This document shows positions 16,823-24,656 of a stretch of 34,709 bases of DNA, piece after piece; positions within the stretch are counted from its first letter, which is position 1, and the number at the start of each line of letters is the position of its first letter. A program made the position numbers and the translations under genes. Origin of the DNA: Clostridiales bacterium. Its GTDB lineage: Bacteria > Bacillota > Clostridia > Saccharofermentanales > Saccharofermentanaceae. The notes beneath the pieces are model-generated. The model saw only the letters and a program-made list of their open reading frames with translations. It had not been told where the DNA came from and made no database searches. The DNA lies in assembly GCA_017962145.1 (NCBI GenBank), contig JAGCVX010000013.1, forward strand, positions 1 to 34,709, in the 5' to 3' direction.

Positions 16823-17623
16823 CTACGCTTTGCCAAACAGCTCCGCGATATTTTTTCGGAAATAGTTCATGTTGAGCGGGAACCCGTCGATCTCGTGCGT
16901 CAGCAGCAGATTCTTGCCGACGAAAATGCCGACTTTCTGGTAGTCCTGGAGCTTCTGCATGTTTTTGGCGAGGTACTCGGGGTGGTCGAGCATGCCCAGA
17001 TGCTCGTGGTAAATGATCGTGCGGCGCGCGACGTCGAGCAGCGCGAAATCGACGTACTTCACGCGGCCATTTCCAACATCCACGGGATAGTCGTATTTGT
17101 ACGGGATGCCCAGGTCGTAGTACGCGTCGGCGATCATGGCCTCGGACTTCGAGCGCACCAGCTCGCCGCGCTTGGTCGCGAACTTGCGCTCCTCCGGCAG
17201 ATACGGATTCTCCGCGTACGTCTTCGCCAGCCACAGCTCGGCGTATGTCTTGTCGTCGACGGCGTAGGGCGTGACGAGGGGCTTGCGCGCTTTGTGGAGG
17301 CGAGCGTACACATCCTCCACGGTTTTGGTGGGATAACACTTCATCATGGAATTGATTTTGCGGATCTCCGCGGTCGCAGCTTTTATAAGATCAAGAATGT
17401 AATCCTTTTGGGCAAGTTGCTTGATACTCTCCTGATTTTCACTTGGAAGATACATTCCTCCCTGCCCGTTTCGGACAACAATCTGATAGAAACGCACCTG
17501 TTTCTTGCTCGTTGAAACACGCAGTTTCCCTTCTGGCATTTTGTCCAGATCATTTTCAGCCATCTTCTTCACCTTTCTGAGGAATTCTCTTCTCTTATTC
17601 AGCCACTCCTGCCAAGATTTCAT
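16823..17623 (-). CDS. PD-(D/E)XK nuclease-like protein, unknown role
   Basis: The 266-residue protein has a basic, helical N-terminus (residues 1-25), a coiled helical middle (60-110) and a C-terminal domain from about residue 150. That domain carries LVRSKSEAMIADAYYDLGI (Glu161), VKYVDFALLD (Asp192) and IIYHEHLGMLDHPEY (Glu207), followed by VGIFVGKNLLLTHE. The E/D/E spacing and the EHLG block match the pattern of PD-(D/E)XK-fold proteins common in Clostridia. The catalytic Lys of the canonical ExK is not evident (His208 occupies the place), so activity is uncertain. The ribosome site is AAGGAGG. The 54-bp hairpin array starts 27 bases upstream of its start codon. No toxin, methylase or defence partner is adjacent. 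Confidence 0.7.
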   Translation of the reverse strand: MKSWQEWLNKRREFLRKVKKMAENDLDKMPEGKLRVSTSKKQVRFYQIVVRNGQGGMYLPSENQESIKQLAQKDYILDLIKAATAEIRKINSMMKCYPTKTVEDVYARLHKARKPLVTPYAVDDKTYAELWLAKTYAENPYLPEERKFATKRGELVRSKSEAMIADAYYDLGIPYKYDYPVDVGNGRVKYVDFALLDVARRTIIYHEHLGMLDHPEYLAKNMQKLQDYQKVGIFVGKNLLLTHEIDGFPLNMNYFRKNIAELFGKA

Positions 17624-17650
17624 CTCTTGTTTTCCTCCTTGCTATCGGAT

Positions 17651-17904
17651 TATGACCCATTCGCATCAAAAAGCTTCAATGGGTCATAGCTTTGCTGACA
17701 ACCTTATGACCTATTCACATCAAAGAGCCCCAATGGGTCATAACTTCACTGAGCACCTTATGACCTATTCGCATCAAAAAACTCCGATGGGTCATAACTG
17801 AGCTTGACAACGTATGACCTATTCGCATCAAAAAACTCCGATGGGTCATAACTGAGCTTGACAACGTATGACCTATTCGCATCAAAAAGCTCCAATGGGT
17901 CATA
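17651..17904. repeat. Five-unit, 54-bp tandem array of hairpins
   Basis: Units start at exactly 17651, 17705, 17759, 17813 and 17867. Each has a 38-base hairpin, with arms of the form TATGACCyATT and rATGGGTCATA around a 16-base loop (for example CGCATCAAAAAGCTTC). The hairpins are separated by 16-base linkers. Units 3 and 4, including linkers, are identical. Differences in the arms keep pairing in plus-strand RNA (G-U) but create C-A mismatches in minus-strand RNA. The rest of the 461-base gap between genes holds a bidirectional stem (17974-17997), an A/T-rich stretch (17940-17973) and an extended copy of the CAGTGCATTT motif. Function unknown. Confidence 0.9.
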
Positions 17905-17973
17905 AGCGCACAACCACCCACGCTCGCGCCATCCATATCAACAAAATAAAAGGGAAATATAATATAAAACAAT

Positions 17974-17997
17974 AAAGCACCCTGTCTCGGGTGCTTT
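17974..17997 (-). terminator. Terminator after the AlkD-like gene
   Basis: AAAGCACCC (17974-17982) pairs with GGGTGCTTT (17989-17997) around a 6-base loop. On the minus strand it is followed by ATTGTTTTATATTAT. It closes the oxidoreductase-glycosylase pair. Confidence 0.8.
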
Positions 17998-18044
17998 CAT
18001 TAAACTACAGAATCCTATCCGGCGCAAGTCAAATTCTCGCCGCG

Positions 18045-18065
18045 CGAAATGCACTGTCCCCGCGC
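18045..18065 (-). repeat. Right copy of the flanking inverted repeat
   Basis: The minus strand reads GCGCGGGG then ACAGTGCATTTCG, matching 16788-16807 except for one added G. It lies between the AlkD-like stop codon and its terminator. Confidence 0.6.
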
Positions 18066-18084
18066 AGCCAGCCCCGGCCGGCCC

Positions 18085-18798
18085 TCACTTCTTCACCGCC
18101 ACCTTCAGCGACCGCAGATACTCCTTCCGCTCCGGCGTCACACGATAACTCTCCACCGCTTTCTGGATCGACTTATTGTGCACCCATGGCGCGAGCTTCT
18201 TCTTCTCCAGAAAAACCACCGCCGCCTCATACTGTTTCGCCAGCGCCGTCGCAAAATACCACGCGATCATCATATTGACGTAGTACTCCTCCGAACGCAC
18301 CTTCGCCACCATCGCCAAAAACTTCGGCTCGAACCGCGCATCGAGAAAATGGCTCATCAGCATCCCGATGCCAAACCGCACCGTATACGTCTCGCCCGAC
18401 GCCATCCACGCCCGGATCTGCTCCAAAAACTCGTCGCACCGCGCCTCGAACGCCTTGCCCTTCCCGAACGCTTTCGGCGACATCTGGTCACACGTCGCCC
18501 AGTTGTCCACATACGGCAAAAACGCGCACACCCGCTCCATGCACAAGTCGTAGTCGCGGATCTCCGAGATGATAAACGCGTGCAGCTGGTTCTCATCGAA
18601 ATACTTGTGAGGCAATTCCTCTAAAAATGCACTGATGTCGGGGCATTTGGCGAGCTCTTTGGCCATCTTGCGAAGATCCGGCGTGCGCACTCCGATCATG
18701 GAATCCACATCCATCCCCGGGATCAGCTTCACCTGAAAATCCCGATACGCCTTGTCCTGCTTGTCAAAAAGCATCTGCCTGATTTCTTCCGTGCTCAT
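18085..18798 (-). CDS. AlkD-like DNA alkylation repair protein (HEAT-repeat glycosylase)
   Basis: This 237-residue all-helical protein belongs to the AlkD/DNA alkylation repair family, which excises positively charged alkylated bases such as 3-methyl- or 7-methyl-purines. Family landmarks are GVRTPDLRKMAKEL near residues 36-50, NWATCDQ (Trp100, Asp104) and TVRFGIGMLM (Arg141). By spacing these fit AlkD Trp109, Asp113 and Arg148. The length is normal. A GGAGGGGC ribosome site precedes the ATG. It follows the FAD oxidoreductase gene by 51 bases on the same strand, probably as a shared transcript ending at 17974-17997. Cytoplasmic. Confidence 0.88.
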   Translation of the reverse strand: MSTEEIRQMLFDKQDKAYRDFQVKLIPGMDVDSMIGVRTPDLRKMAKELAKCPDISAFLEELPHKYFDENQLHAFIISEIRDYDLCMERVCAFLPYVDNWATCDQMSPKAFGKGKAFEARCDEFLEQIRAWMASGETYTVRFGIGMLMSHFLDARFEPKFLAMVAKVRSEEYYVNMMIAWYFATALAKQYEAAVVFLEKKKLAPWVHNKSIQKAVESYRVTPERKEYLRSLKVAVKK

Positions 18799-18849
18799 CT
18801 CGCCCCTCCAAAACTCACGCCCGTCCGACCGCCCGGCGGCCGCCTGTCC

Positions 18850-20487
18850 TCACAGCTTCCCGAGCGCATGCCGCGCCGCGATCATACCGAAAGTATAGCA
18901 GCGGCCCAGCGACAATCCCGTCTGATGGAACGGATAATCCGCTCCTCCGTAAAATGCACCGCCGAGGTTTCCTGCGCAGTACAGCCCCTCGATCACATTG
19001 CCGTCCGCATCCAGCGCCTGAGCATTCTCATTCGTGATCACGCCCGAAACCGACGCCGACACACGGATGTGCTTACGTGCGCCCCAGAACGGTGCTTTCA
19101 CGATCTTATGCATAAACTTTCCGGGCTTACCGAAATCCACGTCCTCGCCCTTCTCGCAAAGCTCGTTATAACGGTCGACCGAAGCCTTCAGCGCCTCATA
19201 CGGCACCTCAAGTTCCGCCGCCAGCTCCTCGAGCGTATCGCAGCGGTGCAGATCGATCAGATTCTTAAACACGCCCTTCGGATCCTCGACGAATCCCGGG
19301 ATAAACTTCTCCATTACCTGCGGCGGCACCGGACCCTCCACGAACTCATCGCGCGGCCAGTTCATATAGTCGTCATCATAGATCGCGCAGTACCAGCCCT
19401 TCGAGCCTGTCTCCGCATGTTCCTTATCCAGCATCGAACCCTTGAACGACGGCTGATACTTCAGGATATTGCCCATGTTTACGAATGCCGTATATTCGTT
19501 TGTAAAACGCTTGCCTTCCATATTGACGAAAAGGAACGGCTCCTCGAACATCAGCGCCGAATCGAAATCGTGCATCATCTTGGTATGCCCCTGATTCTCC
19601 ATCACCGCTCCCGCGCTCATCGCCAGGATATGACCGTCACCGGTCTTGCCATGCTGCTTCTTGTCAAAAGGCGCGATATCCGGGCACCAGCGCTCGACCA
19701 TCGCACGGTTATTCGTATAGTCACCTGTTGCCAGGATAACGGCTTTTGCAGCCTTAAAAAGGATATACTCCCCGTCTTCACTCTTACCGATCACGCCGCA
19801 CACGCGCTTTCCCGACGCATCCGTGATCAGCTTCACCGCCGGCGTCGAGTAAAATACCTGAAAATTCGGATGCTCATCCGCCATACGGTCCACGATCTTA
19901 CGAAGCGCATGACCCACATTCAGCGGCTTCGGGCCCACCCACGGCGCCCAGAAATAGCAGTGGTCATCGCCATAGTCATAGATATTGTCACGATCGCGCC
20001 AAGTGCCCGTAAAGTCGCCGCTCGTACTGCGGAACGCACACAGCATCTCGCCATCGTTCAAAAGCTCCGCAGATCTTGCGTTATCGTCCACCTTGCTGCC
20101 GTCGCCGTACTCGGTCTCCTTCGTAAAGCCCGCCCGGTTCCAAAACCAGATCATCGCCTCTTCCGAATAATCCGCATACGCCCGAAGCTGCTTGGTATCC
20201 GCGCGCCAGTCGCAAAGGCTGTTCGTGTGGTGGATCCACTTCGCGATACCCGCCTCCGTAGAACGCGACTTGATGATCGCCGATCCGCAGTTGCCCTGCG
20301 AAACAACACCCGAACTCTTCTGCAAAAGCGCAACCTTCGCGCCCAGTTCTGCCGCCCAGCCCGCAGCCGGCACACCTGCCGCGCCCGCGCCGACGACCAC
20401 GATATCATATTCCAGAGTCTTCGAAGGCTCGATGTCCCCCAGTTCGCAAACTGATTCCAAAACTTCCTCAGATGTATATTTTTCCAT
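18850..20487 (-). CDS. FAD-dependent oxidoreductase (fumarate-reductase/ketosteroid-dehydrogenase superfamily)
   Basis: The 545-residue protein has a Rossmann GAGAAG (residues 33-38) preceded by YDIVVV, the mid-chain AVILATGDYTNN segment, and a C-terminal FAD-closing block GLYCAGNLGGAFYGG. This is the FAD_binding_2 superfamily. The fumarate-reductase catalytic His (HHTMGG) and Arg (NRLGG) are not conserved: the regions read IRVSASVSG and ADYPFHQTG. Fumarate reduction is therefore unlikely, and the DYP tail recalls ketosteroid dehydrogenase relatives. No signal peptide, FMN or heme domain. The start is the ATG at 20485-20487; the ribosome site is imperfect (GTGGGACAAGGA). Substrate unknown. 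It is divergent from the SGNH gene. Confidence 0.85.
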   Translation of the reverse strand: MEKYTSEEVLESVCELGDIEPSKTLEYDIVVVGAGAAGVPAAGWAAELGAKVALLQKSSGVVSQGNCGSAIIKSRSTEAGIAKWIHHTNSLCDWRADTKQLRAYADYSEEAMIWFWNRAGFTKETEYGDGSKVDDNARSAELLNDGEMLCAFRSTSGDFTGTWRDRDNIYDYGDDHCYFWAPWVGPKPLNVGHALRKIVDRMADEHPNFQVFYSTPAVKLITDASGKRVCGVIGKSEDGEYILFKAAKAVILATGDYTNNRAMVERWCPDIAPFDKKQHGKTGDGHILAMSAGAVMENQGHTKMMHDFDSALMFEEPFLFVNMEGKRFTNEYTAFVNMGNILKYQPSFKGSMLDKEHAETGSKGWYCAIYDDDYMNWPRDEFVEGPVPPQVMEKFIPGFVEDPKGVFKNLIDLHRCDTLEELAAELEVPYEALKASVDRYNELCEKGEDVDFGKPGKFMHKIVKAPFWGARKHIRVSASVSGVITNENAQALDADGNVIEGLYCAGNLGGAFYGGADYPFHQTGLSLGRCYTFGMIAARHALGKL

Positions 20488-20562
20488 TCCTTGTCCCACT
20501 CTTTCGCAAATTAATTTTACACACAATAAATATTGTACCACTTCTTCCAAAACAGTACAGTA

Positions 20563-20576
20563 TCACGCGCGCGTGA
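20563..20576. promoter_or_regulatory. 14-bp perfect palindrome between divergent genes
   Basis: TCACGCGCGCGTGA is a perfect palindrome placed immediately upstream of the plus-strand TATAAT (20579). It lies about 76 bases upstream of the leftward oxidoreductase start. The position suits an operator controlling one or both genes. Confidence 0.45.
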
Positions 20577-20578
20577 AT

Positions 20579-20584
20579 TATAAT
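20579..20584 (+). promoter_or_regulatory. -10 element (TATAAT) for the SGNH/EEP operon
   Basis: A perfect TATAAT lies 30 bases upstream of the ATG at 20615. The -35 at normal spacing (TACAGT, 20556-20561) is poor, which would fit a regulated promoter next to the palindrome at 20563-20576. Confidence 0.5.
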
Positions 20585-20614
20585 AGAATGAGAAACAAGC
20601 GGGGGGGATGCATC

Positions 20615-21295
20615 ATGAAAACGATTCTTTGCTACGGCGATTCCAACACATACGGCTACGACCCGAAAACGGGCATGCGCTACTCAAAAGCCATCCGCTG
20701 GACGGGCCACCTTCAAGACGTCCTCGACAGTAAATGCACTGTCGCAAGTAACCCCGGTGCGCCTGATTCCGCTTCCGATTCTTTTGTCGTGATCGAAGAA
20801 GGCTGTAACGGCCGAACCACCGTCACCGACGATCCTGTCGAAGGCTGGAAGAACGGCCTGGATTATCTCAAGCCCTGCTTGAATTCCCATAAGCCCGTTG
20901 ACATCGTGATCCTGATGCTCGGCACAAACGATCTAAAAGAGATCTTCCACCTGACCGCAAAGGAGATCGCCGCAAATGCCGGCATCCTTGTCGATACGAT
21001 CAAAGAATTCACAAAAGAAAAACAGGGCTTTGTCCCGAAGATCATTCTCGTCTCCCCGCCTCTGATCGGAGAAGATATGCCCAATAGTGTATTTAACCGG
21101 TCCTTCGCACCGCGCGCGATCGAAGAATCGAAGCTGTTCGCACCGAACTATAAAGCCGTCTCCGACGAAAAAGGATGCATCTTCTTTGACGCCGCAGCCG
21201 TGATCTCCCCTTCAAAAGAAGACTCGCTGCACCTGACCGAAGACGCGCATCAGACGCTTGCGGAAAAGCTCGCCGAAGTCGTGCTTTCCATCTGA
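20615..21295 (+). CDS. SGNH hydrolase, arylesterase/acyltransferase type
   Basis: The 226-residue protein has block I YGDSNTYGY (Ser10), EEGCNGRTT (block II Gly), LMLGTNDL (Asn105) and the C-terminal DSLH dyad (Asp203, His206). The overall pattern resembles the Mycobacterium smegmatis arylesterase group of SGNH enzymes. No signal peptide, so it is cytoplasmic. It probably removes acetyl or other short acyl groups; substrate unknown. The start is the ATG at 20615 behind a run of Gs (GGGGGGGATGCATC). It is followed after 16 bases by the membrane-anchored EEP gene in the same operon. It contains an 18-bp interrupted palindrome (GACAGT, AAATGC, ACTGTC) formed around a copy of the dispersed motif. 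Confidence 0.88.
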   Translation: MKTILCYGDSNTYGYDPKTGMRYSKAIRWTGHLQDVLDSKCTVASNPGAPDSASDSFVVIEEGCNGRTTVTDDPVEGWKNGLDYLKPCLNSHKPVDIVILMLGTNDLKEIFHLTAKEIAANAGILVDTIKEFTKEKQGFVPKIILVSPPLIGEDMPNSVFNRSFAPRAIEESKLFAPNYKAVSDEKGCIFFDAAAVISPSKEDSLHLTEDAHQTLAEKLAEVVLSI

Positions 21296-21311
21296 TCACG
21301 GAGGCGAAATC

Positions 21312-22487
21312 ATGAGCGAATCCATCGAGAATAAAGTAAAAGAGAAAAAGCCGAAGAAGAAACTCACGAAGAAACGCCTGGCTCTTCGCATCGTACTTTG
21401 TACACTTGGCGCGATCCTTCTGATCATCGGTGGCTATCTGATCTACGTATTTGCCAGCTACCACCGCATCCCCGACAATCAGGTCCTCGAGGTAAAGCCG
21501 GACCTTCTGACCTACGCCAAGATGGACCGCGTCCCGCCCCAGCCGATCGAGGTCATCCCGGGAGGGAAAACGTACACCATCATGACCTACAACATCGGAT
21601 TCGGTGCATATACGCCGGACTACAGCTTCTTCATGGACGGCGGCAAATCCTCCTGGGCAAAAAGCGAAGACGCCCTGAAGGAAAACCTCGTCAACATCGG
21701 TCAGTTCATCATGGATTATCACCCGGACTTCACGCTTCTTCAGGAAGTCGACGAAGACGGCACCCGCACTTACCACGTCAACGAGATCAACTACATGACC
21801 GGAGCCTATACATATCAATTTGTCTACGCAAGAAACTTCGACTCGCCGTTTCTTTTCTGGCCGCTCCTCGAGCCCCACGGCGCCAACAAATCCGGTCTTC
21901 TGACGCTTTCAGATGCGCGCATTTCTTCGGCGCTCCGAAGAAGCCTTCCGGTTGCCGACTCCGTAAGTAAGATCGTCGACTATGACCGCGGCTACTCCAT
22001 CTCGCGCATCCCGCTTTCGGGCAAGTATGCCGGAGAAAAGGAACTGATCCTCATCAACGTTCACCTGTCTGCCTATTCGACCGAAGAAGTCCGTCAGGCG
22101 CAGCTTGCGATGCTCACCGAGGATCTCATCAAGGAATACGAGGCCGGAAACTACATCATCTGCGGCGGCGACTTTAACCACGACCTTCGCGGTGTTGCTT
22201 CGGAAAATGCACCGGGGTGGGCGCAGCCGTTCCCGACGGACGCACTTCCCGAGCACTTTGCATTTGGATTTGCTTCCCCAGGAAGCCCCGAAGCAGAGAT
22301 CCACATCGGCCACAACAGCTGCCGCGACGCCAATCAGGCATTTGACCCGCACACGTCTTTTACCGTACTCGCGGATGGATTCATCGTGTCGGACAACATC
22401 GAGGTCGTCTATTACGAATCGCTCAATCTCGGCTACGCGTTTTCCGACCACGATCCGGTCATGATGGAATTCCGGCTTCTCCCGTAA
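21312..22487 (+). CDS. Membrane-anchored endonuclease/exonuclease/phosphatase-fold protein
   Basis: The 391-residue protein has a lysine-rich N-terminus (KVKEKKPKKKLTKKR), one helix (about residues 27-49) and a DNase-I-like EEP domain outside the membrane. Motifs in order are TYNIGFG, TLLQEVD (metal-binding Glu), INVHLSAY, GGDFNHD and FSDHDPV (catalytic Asp-His). All expected metal and catalytic residues are present. Substrates in this fold range from DNA to phospholipids and sugar phosphates; the surface location argues for an extracellular phosphodiester, but this is an inference. A GGAGGCG ribosome site precedes the ATG. A bidirectional terminator follows at 22546-22589. Confidence 0.85.
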   Translation: MSESIENKVKEKKPKKKLTKKRLALRIVLCTLGAILLIIGGYLIYVFASYHRIPDNQVLEVKPDLLTYAKMDRVPPQPIEVIPGGKTYTIMTYNIGFGAYTPDYSFFMDGGKSSWAKSEDALKENLVNIGQFIMDYHPDFTLLQEVDEDGTRTYHVNEINYMTGAYTYQFVYARNFDSPFLFWPLLEPHGANKSGLLTLSDARISSALRRSLPVADSVSKIVDYDRGYSISRIPLSGKYAGEKELILINVHLSAYSTEEVRQAQLAMLTEDLIKEYEAGNYIICGGDFNHDLRGVASENAPGWAQPFPTDALPEHFAFGFASPGSPEAEIHIGHNSCRDANQAFDPHTSFTVLADGFIVSDNIEVVYYESLNLGYAFSDHDPVMMEFRLLP

Positions 22488-22545
22488 CGCAGCCGTCCGA
22501 GCAAAAGCCGCAGCCGCCCCGCGCGGCGCCCACACACGAAAAAGA

Positions 22546-22589
22546 AAATACCCGCTTCGGTTGAGTTTGGCTGACCGATGCGGGTATTT
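22546..22589. terminator. Bidirectional terminator between convergent genes
   Basis: AAATACCCGC (22546-22555) pairs with GCGGGTATTT (22580-22589), with an inner CGGT/ACCG stem across a TT/AT mismatch. T-rich tracts follow on both strands (TTTCTCTTATTTTTTC on plus, TTTTCTTTTTC on minus). It serves the EEP gene and the aldo/keto reductase gene. Confidence 0.9.
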
Positions 22590-22617
22590 CCGTTTCTCTT
22601 ATTTTTTCTTGTAAGGA

Positions 22618-23739
22618 TCACTTTTCGAGGATCTCCGAAGCCTCCTTCAGAAGATCGATGATCGGCAGATGCTGCGGGCACACGCTCTCGCACTGACCGC
22701 AGGAGATGCAGTCGGATGCTTTGCCGTGGCGGGAGATCACGCCGGAATAGAAATTCTTCGAACGCCAGTCGTCCGGATAGCGTCGAAGAGTATTGATCGT
22801 ACGGAATACATCGGGGATGCTGATATTCATCGGGCAGCCGTCGACGCAGTACTTACAAGCGGTACAGCCGATCTGCGGAACTTTGAGGATCTCTTTGGTC
22901 ACCTCATCAACAACCGCCTGCTCTTCAGAAGAGAGCGGTTCGAAGTTCGTAAATGTACCGATGTTGTCGTCCATCTGTTCTTCCGATGACATTCCCGAAA
23001 GGATCGTCATTACACCCGGAAGAGTCCCTACAAATCGCAGAGCCCATGACGCGACGGATTTATCCGGACGCACGGCACGGAACTTGGCTTCGAGTTCGGG
23101 GGCGACTGAAGCAAGCATACCGCCGCGAATGGGCTCCATTACGATGATTGGAAGTTTTCTTTGGGCTAGGATATTGTAGAGCTCTTCCGAGCGAACGACC
23201 GGGTTACTGCGATCCAGATAATTCAGCTGGATCTGCACAAATTCCACTTCCGGATGGGCGTTTAGGATCTCTTCCAGAAGCTCGGGGCTGCCGTGATACG
23301 AGAAGCCGAAGTGCTTGATCTTGCCTTCCGCTTTCTTCTGCACGCCCCAGGAAAAGCAGTCATACTTCACGTAGGTCTCATAGTTGCTGCCGTCTTCTAC
23401 CGAGTGCAGAAGATAAAGGTCGAAATAGTCCACACCGGCGCGCTCGAGCTGCTCGTTGAAAACCTTTTCGATATCGGCTTCTTCTTTTAATTCCCACGCA
23501 GGAAGTTTGGTCGCGATCATGAAGGACTCTCTGGGATAACGCTTAACAAGCGCTTCTCTTGCTGCCACTTCCGACTTTCCGCCGTGATAAACATATGCGG
23601 TGTCGAAATAATTCATACCGGCCTGCATATACTTATCCACCATGCGACAGACATGATCGATATCAATATTTCCGTCTTTTTCAGGAAGACGCATCAAACC
23701 GAAACCCAGTTTCGGCATCTTAGCCAGATCGATACTCAT
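22618..23739 (-). CDS. Aldo/keto reductase with C-terminal 4Fe-4S domain
   Basis: The 373-residue protein has an AKR barrel with the catalytic tetrad Asp46 and Tyr51 (FDTAYVYHGG), Lys78 (IATKLP) and His112 (LLHSVEDG). After about residue 300 come two ferredoxin-type cysteine sets, CTACKYCVDGCP and CISCGQCESVCP, enough for two 4Fe-4S clusters. This fused architecture is common in anaerobes and suggests electron exchange with ferredoxin as well as NAD(P)H. The substrate is unknown. A GGAGGGA ribosome site precedes the ATG. The 146-base upstream gap contains CATACAAT as a possible -10 and one copy of the dispersed GTGCATTT motif. Confidence 0.92.
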   Translation of the reverse strand: MSIDLAKMPKLGFGLMRLPEKDGNIDIDHVCRMVDKYMQAGMNYFDTAYVYHGGKSEVAAREALVKRYPRESFMIATKLPAWELKEEADIEKVFNEQLERAGVDYFDLYLLHSVEDGSNYETYVKYDCFSWGVQKKAEGKIKHFGFSYHGSPELLEEILNAHPEVEFVQIQLNYLDRSNPVVRSEELYNILAQRKLPIIVMEPIRGGMLASVAPELEAKFRAVRPDKSVASWALRFVGTLPGVMTILSGMSSEEQMDDNIGTFTNFEPLSSEEQAVVDEVTKEILKVPQIGCTACKYCVDGCPMNISIPDVFRTINTLRRYPDDWRSKNFYSGVISRHGKASDCISCGQCESVCPQHLPIIDLLKEASEILEK

Positions 23740-23885
23740 CGAAATATTCCCTCCTACCTGAAATCAGCCGTTTCCGCGCCAAATGCACTATCGCAGGGCG
23801 CAACGGTATGTTTCAGTCACACAACCATCTAATTTCATTGTATGATGAAGGAAAGGCGAAAAATGTCGTACTTTTATCCAATTAT

Positions 23886-24593
23886 TTACGAATTTTGTCC
23901 AGGAAAGGAAATATTGTTTTTCTTGGCGTGAGTCTTGATCGCCTCCGCGATCAGTTTATGTCCCTTCACGTTCGGATGGATGCCGTCCTCGCAAAGATAA
24001 TACGAATAATTCTTCTTCTCCAGGAAGATCGACGTGATATCGACCACCGGGACTTCATTTGCGATCGCGAGCTTGAAGATCTCGATATTATAGCGCTCGT
24101 GCCAGTTCGTGATATACTGGCGGTCATTTCGCATCCAGCGCATGATATTATCGCCCGAAAGGCCCTTGCTGATATGCCTGAAATACCGGGCCGAATCGAT
24201 CGGCGGCAGAGACAGAAGGACAGGGGTCTTGCCCAGCTTTTTGATCTCCTGGATGATGCAGGTATAAGTTGAGGTAAAGTTTTCGATCGTGCTCATCGGA
24301 AGGTGTTCCGCGTCAGGGTCTTCCGAAACTTCTTTCCAGTTGAAATCGCAGTCATTTCCGCCGAATTCGAGCACAACATAAGGACCGGAAGAATTACGGA
24401 TCATGTCGAGATTACGCTCAAAGATCGTCTCGCCCTTGGTAATCGTGCTTCCGAATTTTGCCCTGTTTTCGATCGTGATTCCGAAAGATTCCTCGCAGAT
24501 CTTCTGAAAAGAAGCATCCGAGATCTTATAGTGATCATCTTCGTAGATGACGCCCTTTAAAACAGAATCCCCAAACGCAGTGATCGTTTCCAT
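23886..24593 (-). CDS. SGNH/GDSL hydrolase
   Basis: The 235-residue protein has TAFGDSVLKG (Ser10), an Asn in LEFGGNDCDF and a C-terminal EDGIHPN (Asp-His pair), the blocks of SGNH hydrolases. RAKFGSTITKG supplies the block II Gly. No signal peptide is visible, so it is cytoplasmic. It is a different subgroup from the SGNH enzyme at 20615. Esterase activity on a small acyl substrate is likely; the substrate is not inferable. An AGGAG ribosome site precedes the ATG, and an extended -10 promoter lies in the gap after the protease gene. Confidence 0.88.
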   Translation of the reverse strand: METITAFGDSVLKGVIYEDDHYKISDASFQKICEESFGITIENRAKFGSTITKGETIFERNLDMIRNSSGPYVVLEFGGNDCDFNWKEVSEDPDAEHLPMSTIENFTSTYTCIIQEIKKLGKTPVLLSLPPIDSARYFRHISKGLSGDNIMRWMRNDRQYITNWHERYNIEIFKLAIANEVPVVDITSIFLEKKNYSYYLCEDGIHPNVKGHKLIAEAIKTHAKKNNISFPGQNS

Positions 24594-24628
24594 GTCTTTC
24601 TCCTGGCCACGAAAATTTCCCCGCGTTT

Positions 24629-24656
24629 ATTATAGCACGCTCCGATCACTTCGCAA
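24629..24656 (-). promoter_or_regulatory. Promoter of the second SGNH hydrolase gene
   Basis: On the minus strand TTGCGA (-35), 16 bases and TATAAT with an upstream TGC form an extended -10 promoter. The -35 lies inside the last codons of the papain-like gene. The start would be about 28-30 bases before the ATG. Confidence 0.65.

Noticed and set aside
17651..17904. CRISPR array
   Set aside because: The 16-base linkers are too short and nearly identical to each other (two are the same), and no cas gene is present. It is a simple tandem hairpin array.
17715..17972. Repeat-encoded small protein on the minus strand (18-residue repeats such as MTHRSFLMRIGH)
   Set aside because: The 54-bp period is a multiple of three, so open frames arise on both strands by construction. 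The frame has no ribosome site and starts right after a terminator. The plus-strand counterpart is equally open.
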